Positions 1 through 9,200 of a stretch of 12,186 bases of DNA are shown in pieces. Made by a program: the position numbers and the translations under genes. The stretch spans positions 1 through 12,186 of the forward strand of contig RFKD01000004.1 in the NCBI GenBank assembly GCA_003694545.1, written 5' to 3'. Every line of letters begins with the position of its first letter. Within the stretch, counting starts at the first letter, position 1. The notes under the pieces are model-generated. The model did not search any database and had not been told where the DNA came from. It saw nothing but the letters and a program-made list of their open reading frames with translations. The DNA is from Candidatus Parcubacteria bacterium (GTDB taxonomy: Bacteria; Patescibacteriota; Minisyncoccia; Phycocordibacterales; UBA12088).

Positions 1-1304
1 AGCGCGTTGATTGGATCGCGCGGCGGACGGCGGTTGCGCGATTCAAAATCGAAGGCCGGCGCAGATGTTTCACCATCCGATCTGAACATCTTCGAGAAAT
101 TGGCGAAGTATTCGCGCGCCGCTGTGCCCTCGACGCCGAGCAGCGTTGCCAGAGAGCCGGCCGTTTCCGCGCGCCGGCGGAGCGCAGCCAGTCGGTGCAA
201 CGCTGCTTCTACAGGCGCGCGCGCATTGCGCCGAAGCAGCGTGCGCGAGTTGCGAATCTTTCCCGCCACAAAGGCGCGCGCAAGATGCAGACAGGTTTCA
301 TCTTCGCTCGCTGCCTGAAACTGTCTGCGACGAAGTTCGATGTTCTTCGATGGCGGCGGCGTCGTCACGGCGACGAGCCATCCGCCGTATGAAAGATGAA
401 TTATGATCGCGTCGCGCGCTACAATTTCGCGCAAGGCTTGCGCTGAAAGCTGCACGTTGCCGAAAAGACAAAGATGCGAAACTTCGATCAACCGCGCCGT
501 CGCTATCACTTCACCTTTGGTGCGGATCTCAAGCACTTCGCCATTCAACCCGATCTGATGACCATGACCTTGCACATAGACTGGCAGTTTATCGTCGCGC
601 GCCGGCACGAGCCGGCGTACTGGTGCCTCGCTTTCAGTTTCGCGCAAAAGGTTCGTCTCATCCGGCAAACAAATGCCGACGAGCGAACAACGCGGGCACT
701 TTGGCGAAGCGACGAGCGGCGGCGGGATTTGACCCGACTGGGCGACGCGACGTGCTTCTTCGAGCAATCGAAGCGTGCGCGCAATCAGCTCTTCGGTGAA
801 CTCGATGCGAACGCGCGTGCGCGTTTCAGCGAAGTAGATGATGCCGTAATCTGAATCGTATCCGTTCTCTCTGAGGAGCAATCCTTGCAGACAAAGCTGC
901 ACCAGATCAGGTTCGTACGCTCCTTCTGGGACGCGATCACGATCGGGCGGCGAGCCGCGTTTGTAGTCCACGGGGACGAGTTTTCCGCCATCGGATTCGA
1001 TGAGATCTATGCGCGCGATGGCGCCGAGGCGTTCCGAGCCGAGCGTGACCGAGCGAGCGTGGATTTTGTCTTCGAGGATTTTATCTTCTTGGATTTTCGC
1101 TTCTTTAATTTTGTCTTCAGGACTTGAAGCATCCGGCAGATCGCCTTGCGGTTTATCTACGCACCGATGGACGAATCTTCCCTCGAGCGTATCAACGTTA
1201 TGCGCCCACTCCTGCTGAACATATTCAAGATAAAAGAGCCGGGGGCAATAGGCGAACTCGTTGAGCATGCGAGCAGGTAGCTGCTCGGCGATCGCGTCAG
1301 CCAT
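1..1304 (-). CDS. cas4-cas1: Cas4-Cas1 fusion protein, CRISPR adaptation (3' end outside window)
   Basis: The frame is open from ATG at 1304 to the window edge: 434 codons, with no stop seen. The N-terminal part is Cas4, a RecB-type nuclease with an Fe-S cluster that trims prespacers and checks their PAM. It shows LNEFAYCPRLFYLEYVQ (residues 14-30, first Cys C20), H46 in FVHRCVD, D100 in RIDLIE, D113 and K115 in VPVDYKRG, Q137 in LVQLC, and the cluster cysteines C203, C206 and C212. Cas1, the spacer integrase, begins near residue 230. It shows KIRNSRTLLRRN (349-360) and VEGTAAREYF (391-400), where E392 is the expected metal-binding glutamate. The window ends in NRRPPRDPINA, so the catalytic His and Asp of Cas1 are outside. 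Fusions of this kind are usually around 550 residues, so about a quarter is missing. An EDKI-rich insert lies at residues 63-81. The gene starts two bases after the helicase stop. No cas2 is visible; it would be expected further downstream. Confidence 0.95.
   Translation of the reverse strand, partial: MADAIAEQLPARMLNEFAYCPRLFYLEYVQQEWAHNVDTLEGRFVHRCVDKPQGDLPDASSPEDKIKEAKIQEDKILEDKIHARSVTLGSERLGAIARIDLIESDGGKLVPVDYKRGSPPDRDRVPEGAYEPDLVQLCLQGLLLRENGYDSDYGIIYFAETRTRVRIEFTEELIARTLRLLEEARRVAQSGQIPPPLVASPKCPRCSLVGICLPDETNLLRETESEAPVRRLVPARDDKLPVYVQGHGHQIGLNGEVLEIRTKGEVIATARLIEVSHLCLFGNVQLSAQALREIVARDAIIIHLSYGGWLVAVTTPPPSKNIELRRRQFQAASEDETCLHLARAFVAGKIRNSRTLLRRNARAPVEAALHRLAALRRRAETAGSLATLLGVEGTAAREYFANFSKMFRSDGETSAPAFDFESRNRRPPRDPINA
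1062..1118 (-). repeat. Short in-frame repeat in the Cas4 domain (EDKI units)
   Basis: Residues 63-81 of the Cas4-Cas1 fusion read as loosely repeated units of five or more residues: EDKIKEAKI, then QEDKI, then LEDKI. At DNA level the core GAAGAYAAAAT recurs three times. It lies in the variable stretch between the FVHRCVD motif and the RIDLIE motif, where an insertion should not hit the active site. It probably forms a charged helix or loop. Origin by slippage is an inference. Confidence 0.7.
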
Positions 1305-1306
1305 CG

Positions 1307-4300
1307 TCACCTTCCTATGAGCATTTGCAAAAGGTCGTGCACAACTCCGCGCCGGAGTTCGTCATGAAAAGGCTGGTTTTTGTAGTTCTGCAAACAACCA
1401 TAGCAACTGGTCTCTGACCCGCAACCGCAGCGTCCGTTAACTCGATCGCGCGCCGCAAGGAGCATTTGATGGATCGTATCTCTATTCTCAGTGAGACGGC
1501 GGACATGTCCGGCTCCACCAGGTACGTTATCGAAAAGTACGATGGATGGGTTTTTCCCGATGCCATTTGGATATAAACAGCCGTCGAGGTCAGATCGAGC
1601 GACCGAGAGAGAGACGCTTGCCCCTTCAAGTAAAGCGTAGAGCAGGCTCAACCAAAAGCTATTTCCACCAGGTATCGAAGTTTGGTAGGAGCTGGATCCT
1701 TGGGATTGTTCTTTCCGTAGGAAACTGAGGACTTCTCCGTGCAAGGTAAAATCGAGCCGCAAGACATCCGTTTTGAATTCGTGACCAAGGTCTATTGGGC
1801 CATCCAAATATCCATTGCATGCCTTGCCCCAAGGAGTCTTATGCTCCTTGACATTGTTTTTCCGCCCTTCACTGCTCATTCTCTCCGCATAACCACATTT
1901 GAAGCAGACCTTAAACCCGGCACGATTCAATACGGCGAGCCGACCATCCACTATAGCCTTTGCTGATAGCTCAACCTCACCAAAACAGACGACAAGTGAA
2001 CTTTCTTCTTTAGCGTATTCATTGGTGTAGTAAACTCGGGTCGTGTAGGTTTTTTCGGGCCTGTTTTCTGAAGGTTTTTTTGGAGCGCTGCACGAAACGA
2101 AACCGAATTCCGGGACTATAAAGCTGCCTCTAACTCTTCTTCCTTGCATTGGTTCATGACAACTGCTGCAAGCAAGCGGCAATTCGCCTCCTGCAGCTTC
2201 GTCCACCCGTTGATAACAACCACAATTTGGGCAAATGGCGTACTTGTACCTCCTCCATTCTCGTTTTGAAATGCGCTTGATGGCATTGCTTGTCCAAAGC
2301 CTTCCGACAGCGACGATCTGGCTCTCCGGTGCGTACTCTGAAAGAGCTATGCGTAAATCGCGGGTTAATTCTAGCTTTTTTGCCTCCTCGCTGTGATGCC
2401 ATAGTTCCAATTCGACGACATCAACGGGAAAGCCATATTTCGGAAGCACGTTTCGCGCAGATAAGAACGAGAGCACATCTTTGTCTTTGATTGTCCTGAT
2501 AGTCCTCAAGATATAATCGGAAGGTTTGTTACCTTCGATTAACTCCTTTCTGTATGATTCGAGCTGTCGAATATCATCATAGACTTCATCCATGGCTTTG
2601 CGAAGCGCGCTGTTCTGGCCAAAGACGAAATCTTCAAGCCATTTCCAATTCTCTAGGTCGAATCTTTCAGCTTGATCTTTAAGTATTCGCTTTAAGGCTT
2701 GTTGAAGCTCTGCGGGTTTTTCTTGGAGAAAGCTGATCAGCGGGTGTTTTTCAAAGAACTCCTCGCTACTTTTAATCTCCGCGCCTCCGATTGAGAAGAA
2801 AAAACTCTCCACCGTGCCGAAGGTTTCTTTGTACTGCTTCCAAAATTGGCCAAGGGTAACAGCATGGATGTGGCGGCGAATGATCTTTTCGTTGCCTACC
2901 TCAAACCTTGGAGGCGGAATCGTGCCCTTGATGATCTTCTCCGGCTCGGCATAGTGCTTGAGATCGTGCGGACGACGTTGGCAGAAAGTCAAAGCGAATG
3001 CAGTGGAATCCGTCCGACGGCCAGCTCGTCCCGCGCGTTGAATGTAGTTAGCCGGCGTTGGTGGAACATTCCGCAAGAACACAGCTTCGAGCGATCCCAC
3101 ATCTATCCCCAGCTCGAAGGTCGTTGAGCAACTGATCACATTGACCTGGCCGCGCATGAAATCGTTTTGAAGTTCGCACGCAGCACGACCTGTAAGCTGT
3201 GCCGTATGCTCTCTGACCTCCATGCGTGTTGGCTCGAGATTCAAATAAAGGTGCCGGTAGTGGTTATCTCTTCTTACCTCGCTCGGATCGCATGCTTTCA
3301 ACTCCCCTTCGCAACGGTAGGTTGGACAAATGCCTCTCAGGCTTCTCGTCGTTATGTTACCGCATGTCTGACACACGTACCATGGAGCGTCTTCACCTGA
3401 GATCACTTGCCAAAAATTGTGGCGAATTTGCAAAACACGTCCTGCTTCTGGAAGTTGTGAATCGCTAAAATAGGGCTTCCAGAAAGAAGCTTGCTCAAAA
3501 CTCCTCCAGATCAAATTGAGAACCTCTTGCGGCGACACGCCGCCGGCTGGCGCGCACTTCTTCAGCAATTTCTGAACAAAATCTATCCGCCGATTCATCT
3601 TGCTCGCTCCAGAAGGACTCCAACTGAACACACCTTTTTTCGGCAAAGCACCGAACTGTCGGAAGTAATAACTGCGGTTACGAGGCTTGAAAATCTCGTC
3701 TTCAGGCGAGACTTCGTCTGGGAAGGCTATGGCGCTTTGCAGGCGAAAACTATCAAGTAGCGTCTCGAAAAGTTCCCAAATCTCATCTTGCGTGAGAGCA
3801 TAAGGCGGAGGTGTAAGTAAACTGGAGAGAGTTTTGCCGGGCGTCCAGCCATCTGGTTTCTTCAACGAAAACCTCACGAGTCCGAGCCCTTCCAAGCTGT
3901 TGCGTTGGTCACGAGCAATTAGCTCCAACAGCACCCATCTCCAGGCTTCAGCAATGCGCTGTTGACGGCTCAAATGCGTTTCAAAGAGTTTATATTGTTC
4001 CGCCTCACGCTGCATATATTCCACAAGATCGCCTACTCCCCACAGATTCTGCTTTACGAGATGCTCATACTTTTTCAAGGTCAGAACCATCAAACGACGC
4101 CAAAGGATCGGCAGGTAGGTTATCTCGCCAAGGTAAGGAGCGAAATAAGCTGCATCTTGTCGGCTGTCAGAGAAGATCAACAAACGCCGCGCACGGGTGC
4201 GATTCATGTCCTCTCCGTATTCGTCTTCCTCGTGAGTTTTAGAAAGTTGAACTTCGCGCTCAGGGATATCTTGGTAAAGGGCTGTCGCCAGAACGCTTGC

Positions 4301-6211
4301 TGGCGCATCTTGACCAGTTAAGAACCGATGCACCAAATTCTGGCTGCGCGCGCCGCACGCCCGGCAGTGGGTCACCACGCCCTCTTCGCTCGATGCTTTA
4401 ATTATCAGTCTTTGCCATCGACCGTCGCAATCGCAAATTGGATCAGGGTTGCCAACTTTATCTATCGCGCCGCACCGGATGCAAAGGTGGTAAGTTTCGA
4501 GCGAGCCTGGCGTGTCTATCCCTGCTTCTGCTACTTCCTCGTCCTCATCTACCGTGTCGATGACCCTTTCTTCAAGTAGAAAGAGCTTGGCTCTTTCTTG
4601 ATTCTCCTCGGTGATCTTCTGGGCTTGTTTGAAGCGGCGACCTTCAGGCAGTCCAACGAGATAGATTGCACCGCACCTTTTGCATGTTGCCGCTTCGAAG
4701 ACGACGAACTCTTCTCCATGATGATCTATCTTCTCCCGACGATTGAGAAACAGCTTCTTCTCGGGCGCGAGTGCGATGAACCCGCCCTCAAGAGCTTTGA
4801 CGAACAGGTGATATCGTGCTGGAAGCAGTGGCGCATGCTCTTGCTTAGGTCTAGCTTGAACTGCAAGATCAATCAGAGCGGTGATGAACGAGTTAGGGTC
4901 TCCTTCGCCTTGAAACAACTGCTTAGCTACTTCCGCGAGCAGAACGGGACGAACGCCAGGTCCTTCGACAAGACACGCCCGCAACCGCGCTAGATTGGCA
5001 TCTCCTTTGAGAACGTCGAACAGGAAATGCTGCGCTGAATCGGAAGCTTTTTCTGCCAAGGAAATTACTTCTTCAGGAACGCCACACTTCCGCGCTATCG
5101 CTGCAACGGCATTTAAGCTGGTTGGATCCGAGTTTAGGATTTCGCGGACTTCCAAGTAGAACTCGGCCTTCGGTGCTCCCCACGGTTGCGGATACTCATC
5201 CTGAGATACGCGGCTCGCTTCGACTACATCCTGCCTGGAGTCATCTTGTTCATCCCACTCAAACAACTCATCGAAGAGCTGTTCAGCAAATCTGGTCACT
5301 TGCGGGAAATCCGTTCTCCCTCCGCCGAGTGTGGCGCTCGTGCCTATACACTGCAGACGACCTCGTTCGCTTCGCATGATTCTATCTTTGAGCCGTCGTA
5401 TCAGCATCGCTGTCTCTATGCCTTTGGCACCATCGTAGGTGTGAACTTCGTCCAGCACCAAGAATTTCCAGAATCGCGCGAATTCGCCATCGAAAAAGAC
5501 CGAATCTTTCGGGCGAAGGAGCAGATATTCGAGCATGGCGTAGTTGGTAAGTAGAATATGCGGCGGAGAGGCTTGCATTCCTTCGCGCGACAGTAGCTCA
5601 TTTGGGATTCGAGGCTCGCCGCGGAAATTCTTTCGGAAATCCTCTTCGGCTTCTCGCTTCGTTTGGAGCGTTTCGCCCGTATAGCGACCGAAAGTGATCA
5701 CCTCGCATCTCCGCAATAGCGATCGCAAGCGCTTCAGTTGATCGTTGGCGAGCGCGTTCATCGGGTACAATAAAAGAGCACGCACGCCCGGACAAAGAGT
5801 ACCATGACGCTTCTCTTCCAGAAGATGATGAAGAATTGGGATGAGAAATGCTTCTGTCTTACCGCTCCCGGTGCCTGTGGCAACAATCAGGTTCCTTCCC
5901 TTAATGATCTTTCGTATCGCTTCCTCCTGATGCCTGTAGAGAGGTCTATCTAAGGGCAACTCTTTGCTATCCAACTCAGCAAAAAGGGGCGAGAGAAGTC
6001 TCTCCTCAATCAACTCGCGAAGAGTCTTGCCCAATCGGTATGGCGGAGTGGCTTCCAGATAAGGTCCTTTTACGAATTTTTCTTCTTTGGATAGGGTTTC
6101 CTCAAACTGCTTTCGCAACTCAGGGTCGCTAATTGGATAAAGCGTCCTCAAGTAACGAACGTAGCTTTCACGTACTTTGTTAGTTACATTGAATGGGTTC
6201 AATTGCTGCAT
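1307..6211 (-). CDS. Giant DEAD/DEAH helicase with DUF1998 zinc-binding C-terminus, Druantia DruE-like
   Basis: A 1634-residue superfamily 2 helicase. Motor half one: YRHQ (92-95), Walker A ATGTGSGKT (111-119), LYPMNALANDQ (148-158), Walker B DEVH (254-257) and TSAT (291-294). Motor half two: LIFSDSRQDAA (678-688), motif V around FELGIDVG (1032-1039) and motif VI QRAGRAGRR (1058-1066). The halves are split by large inserts holding cysteine pairs at 510/513, 577/580, 616/619 and 947/950. Further pairs lie at 1327/1330, 1348/1351 and 1436/1439. The end carries the DUF1998 hallmarks DNVPGGAGHV (1561-1570) and a CGC...SCYGC cluster (C1595, C1597, C1603, C1606) followed by LQNYKNQPFHDELRRG. DruE of Druantia is a large DUF1998 helicase of this kind, somewhat longer as I recall. 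The start overlaps the preceding gene by 13 bases and has AGGGGAG seven bases upstream (6218-6224). All motor motifs look intact, so an active ATP-driven nucleic-acid translocase is expected. The exact defence family is inferred; other DUF1998 helicases remain possible. Confidence 0.88.
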   Translation of the reverse strand: MQQLNPFNVTNKVRESYVRYLRTLYPISDPELRKQFEETLSKEEKFVKGPYLEATPPYRLGKTLRELIEERLLSPLFAELDSKELPLDRPLYRHQEEAIRKIIKGRNLIVATGTGSGKTEAFLIPILHHLLEEKRHGTLCPGVRALLLYPMNALANDQLKRLRSLLRRCEVITFGRYTGETLQTKREAEEDFRKNFRGEPRIPNELLSREGMQASPPHILLTNYAMLEYLLLRPKDSVFFDGEFARFWKFLVLDEVHTYDGAKGIETAMLIRRLKDRIMRSERGRLQCIGTSATLGGGRTDFPQVTRFAEQLFDELFEWDEQDDSRQDVVEASRVSQDEYPQPWGAPKAEFYLEVREILNSDPTSLNAVAAIARKCGVPEEVISLAEKASDSAQHFLFDVLKGDANLARLRACLVEGPGVRPVLLAEVAKQLFQGEGDPNSFITALIDLAVQARPKQEHAPLLPARYHLFVKALEGGFIALAPEKKLFLNRREKIDHHGEEFVVFEAATCKRCGAIYLVGLPEGRRFKQAQKITEENQERAKLFLLEERVIDTVDEDEEVAEAGIDTPGSLETYHLCIRCGAIDKVGNPDPICDCDGRWQRLIIKASSEEGVVTHCRACGARSQNLVHRFLTGQDAPASVLATALYQDIPEREVQLSKTHEEDEYGEDMNRTRARRLLIFSDSRQDAAYFAPYLGEITYLPILWRRLMVLTLKKYEHLVKQNLWGVGDLVEYMQREAEQYKLFETHLSRQQRIAEAWRWVLLELIARDQRNSLEGLGLVRFSLKKPDGWTPGKTLSSLLTPPPYALTQDEIWELFETLLDSFRLQSAIAFPDEVSPEDEIFKPRNRSYYFRQFGALPKKGVFSWSPSGASKMNRRIDFVQKLLKKCAPAGGVSPQEVLNLIWRSFEQASFWKPYFSDSQLPEAGRVLQIRHNFWQVISGEDAPWYVCQTCGNITTRSLRGICPTYRCEGELKACDPSEVRRDNHYRHLYLNLEPTRMEVREHTAQLTGRAACELQNDFMRGQVNVISCSTTFELGIDVGSLEAVFLRNVPPTPANYIQRAGRAGRRTDSTAFALTFCQRRPHDLKHYAEPEKIIKGTIPPPRFEVGNEKIIRRHIHAVTLGQFWKQYKETFGTVESFFFSIGGAEIKSSEEFFEKHPLISFLQEKPAELQQALKRILKDQAERFDLENWKWLEDFVFGQNSALRKAMDEVYDDIRQLESYRKELIEGNKPSDYILRTIRTIKDKDVLSFLSARNVLPKYGFPVDVVELELWHHSEEAKKLELTRDLRIALSEYAPESQIVAVGRLWTSNAIKRISKREWRRYKYAICPNCGCYQRVDEAAGGELPLACSSCHEPMQGRRVRGSFIVPEFGFVSCSAPKKPSENRPEKTYTTRVYYTNEYAKEESSLVVCFGEVELSAKAIVDGRLAVLNRAGFKVCFKCGYAERMSSEGRKNNVKEHKTPWGKACNGYLDGPIDLGHEFKTDVLRLDFTLHGEVLSFLRKEQSQGSSSYQTSIPGGNSFWLSLLYALLEGASVSLSVARSDLDGCLYPNGIGKNPSIVLFDNVPGGAGHVRRLTENRDTIHQMLLAARDRVNGRCGCGSETSCYGCLQNYKNQPFHDELRRGVVHDLLQMLIGR
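1310..1316 (-). promoter_or_regulatory. Ribosome binding site of cas4-cas1, inside the helicase 3' end
   Basis: The minus strand reads AGGAAGG, then TGACG, then the ATG of cas4-cas1 at 1304. The helicase stop codon TGA (1307-1309) lies inside the spacer between this site and the start codon. Ribosomes finishing the helicase therefore stop exactly on the start region of cas4-cas1, which predicts translational coupling. It also fixes ATG 1304 as the start rather than the later Met at residue 13. Confidence 0.75.
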
Positions 6212-9200
6212 TCTTCTCTCCCCTTTCTCGTTTTTCCTTTTGGTTCTAGCTTGCTAAGAGGAGCATCGTCGTTTTCTGGACTTAATTCATCTAAGTGACG
6301 AAGCGGGATCCCTCGTTCACTATCGCTGTACTTGAGCCAGATGAAGTCTTCTTGGTTTTGACATCTAATGCCTCTATACTCCGCTGTTTTTCCTTCGAAC
6401 CTTACTTTGGTCCCGGGCTTGAAAGGGATGAGAGATTGATCACAAATTCGACAAAGCTTGCAAACTTCAAGCAAAAGCGCTTTTTCATCGTCACGGCACT
6501 TTTCAGCGCAACACTTGATAACTTCCCGAAGATAATTTTGCAGGGTTTGGCTTATGGTCCCGGGCATTGCACGCCAGAGCGATTTTGCTTTTTCTCGGTC
6601 TACAACCATCGTATGAATTAGGCACTCTGCGTCTTCTAGCCCAATTTGCATAGAAGCCGAATCAAAAGCCCGATCTCTCCCGGCAAGTCTGTGCGTGAGC
6701 CAAGACTGAAATAGGCTTCCTTCTGTTGCGATATCCCCGGCTGGTTCTATCTGAATGTCAAAGACCATCGCATTCACGCTCGGAACGAAAAGTGAGCGTT
6801 GCCGTGTACAATACTCGTCTTCAACGTAAAACTCTGCGCGATACATTCCGGCAGGAAAGTCATAGACAGGTAACTCTATTTCTAGCTCCGATTTGCCATC
6901 AGGGATATCGAAAGTAGCTGGCTCCCTCCAAGGCCGCCACAAATCCCACAGGCGCAGGCGCCGATTCCGAACGCACCCCTTGTCCCGCCAGCCTAGAATC
7001 AAAGTACGCACTCCTCCTGTTCGCTCATGCTCATAATCAAAGGATTCGACTGTCCAACAAGTTCTGACTTGAAGCGGGCATAATGAATAATTTCCCAAAG
7101 GTGTCCCTGGAAAACGCAAAGAAAAACAGGCTAAAGGTTTGCCTAAGCCTCTTAATGAATCTAGAAACTGCCTCAAATGAAATTGGACCCTGCCATTGCG
7201 AATTTCTTCTTTTATCGCATGACTCGTTCCATCAAGACATAATTCAGCTAGTGAGCCACTCGGGAGAGGAGCCCACACGCGCAAACTCATTTCACTAGCC
7301 TCTAACTCCTCGATCTGAATCTCAATGGAATCCGACCTCCAACTGAAAGATCTGCTTTCATTACGTAAAGCCCAGCGTAGGCAAGGAATGTCGAACGTAA
7401 GCGGTAGCTCAATCTCACCAAGTTTCAAATTCAATTCTAACGCTTGTAAGCAGTTGGAAGAAACCACTTCAAACACACCGTTATTTCCGCTGACTTTTGT
7501 TTCATCCTTACTCGATTCGAGCTCACAAAGCGGATCGATGAGCAGCGTCAGATTAACTTCATCGCCTTCCAAGTAAATCTGCCTGTCGAACTCGTATTCC
7601 AACTGCTGAACGAAGGCGAAATCGAATTGCTTATCTCGACCGAGTGGACCGCGCGCTTTGACGCGATAAATTCCTAACTTGACTTTCCCGATCAATTGCT
7701 CATCCTCGAGTGAAACCACTGCTGAATTTCCATCGCTCTTTGATCCGATTACTCTGCGAAGGGGAAGACATTTTTTCTGCTTCGCTGCCGAATCGCTCAG
7801 ATACTCAACAAACAAATCCCATCGTGATATCTCATCAGATGAAGCAAGTGGTATGACTATCCCGGGCAGCCTTCCTGCATAAACCGGCAGTCCTCGTGAT
7901 TGAACAGAAGGTAGCGGCGTGCCATCTAGGTATGGCTCTCTTTCAGATCGCAATGGTAGCTTTTTCTTGTGGCTTAAACTGTCGCACAAATAAAGGTTTT
8001 CGGCTTCGGAAGTATCTACGCACCAAAATGCATAGTCATCCCAATGACCAGTCCCCTTTATCCTTTCTAAAACCTGAACCTCCGGATTGAAAACCATCCC
8101 ATCCGGAACAACTACCCACAATTTATCTCGTGGCAATTCTTGGGCTGTGATCAGTCGCCTGCCTTCATCAAACGCCATCCACTTGTCAGAATGCATCCCT
8201 TCGAAGCTCCACTCGCGCAAACGCTTTGCCTCGCCTTGCAAGATGACTTCATATTTCTTCGCAGGAGGCAAATAGAATCTCCTCTCTTCTGTGTGTACAC
8301 ATTTCTGCCTTTTGTAGGATGGTATCTGCTCAGAAAACAATTCATGCTCATCGGCGACAATTCGACAACGTAGTTCTTTCGTTTCGCTATTCTCATTCAG
8401 AATTTGTTCCGGCAAGATGCATTGCACTTCGCCGTAATCATCAAGGCAGATGACCGGACGGCGAAAGATCATATTTCGTTTAGAGTGTTTGAGATCGCGC
8501 CTCTCGCTGAGCCATTCTTTGAACCTCTCGACGACCCTAATTGGAAGACCTAACTCCGATGCTTGTGGGACCATCTCCTCATCATAGGCGATGCGAGCCA
8601 TCTCAATGCAGCGGGCGAGGAAATCTGCAGCGGTTTTCCCGCCCGATTCGATAAATCGCCGAACTGGCCGATCAGTGGATTGATATAAACTTGGCTTCAA
8701 GCGCCACTCGGCAATGATTTCTTCAGCCCATCCTGGATCGGCATCGAATGTCCCATTAACTGTCGGCCAGAGAAGTTTTTCAAAGAAGTCCTGCAGGCAA
8801 GAATCCGGTATGCCGCCATGCGCGAGGATTTGAGAGACGTACTTATGCGCTCCTTGGAAGTAGAAAACGCTCAAATGATTCTTTTTCAGCGTTTCGAGAA
8901 AGACCTCACCCCAACGCTTCTGCCATTGTGGGCCGCTTCGTCCCAAAGCTTTTTCAATTGCTTTCCAGAAAGTACCCTCGTCATAGTTTTCCACACCCAT
9001 CACCACCAAGTAACAAGAAAATACTAGCGGAGCGATATCTTCTATTTTCACAGATGAGGTGGAGCTTCCAACCGCGGCCAGAGCATGATTTGAGACAACT
9101 TGCTTCAAAAGGCACATATCTTCTTCGGTCAAGGTGAGCTCACTGATGAGGCTAGGTTTTTGCTCAGTCAATACTTCTACCAGCTTTATCTCGATTTCGC

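Noticed and set aside
885..1218. Overlapping plus-strand reading frames at 885-1127 and 1000-1218
   Set aside because: Both lie inside the cas4-cas1 coding region on the other strand, have no family motifs, and the minus-strand frame carries the Cas4 active-site pattern there.
3962..5554. Plus-strand frames of 119-131 codons at 3962-4321, 4598-4993 and 5186-5554
   Set aside because: They are antisense to the helicase, whose motifs are intact, and show no recognisable domain or ribosome binding site.
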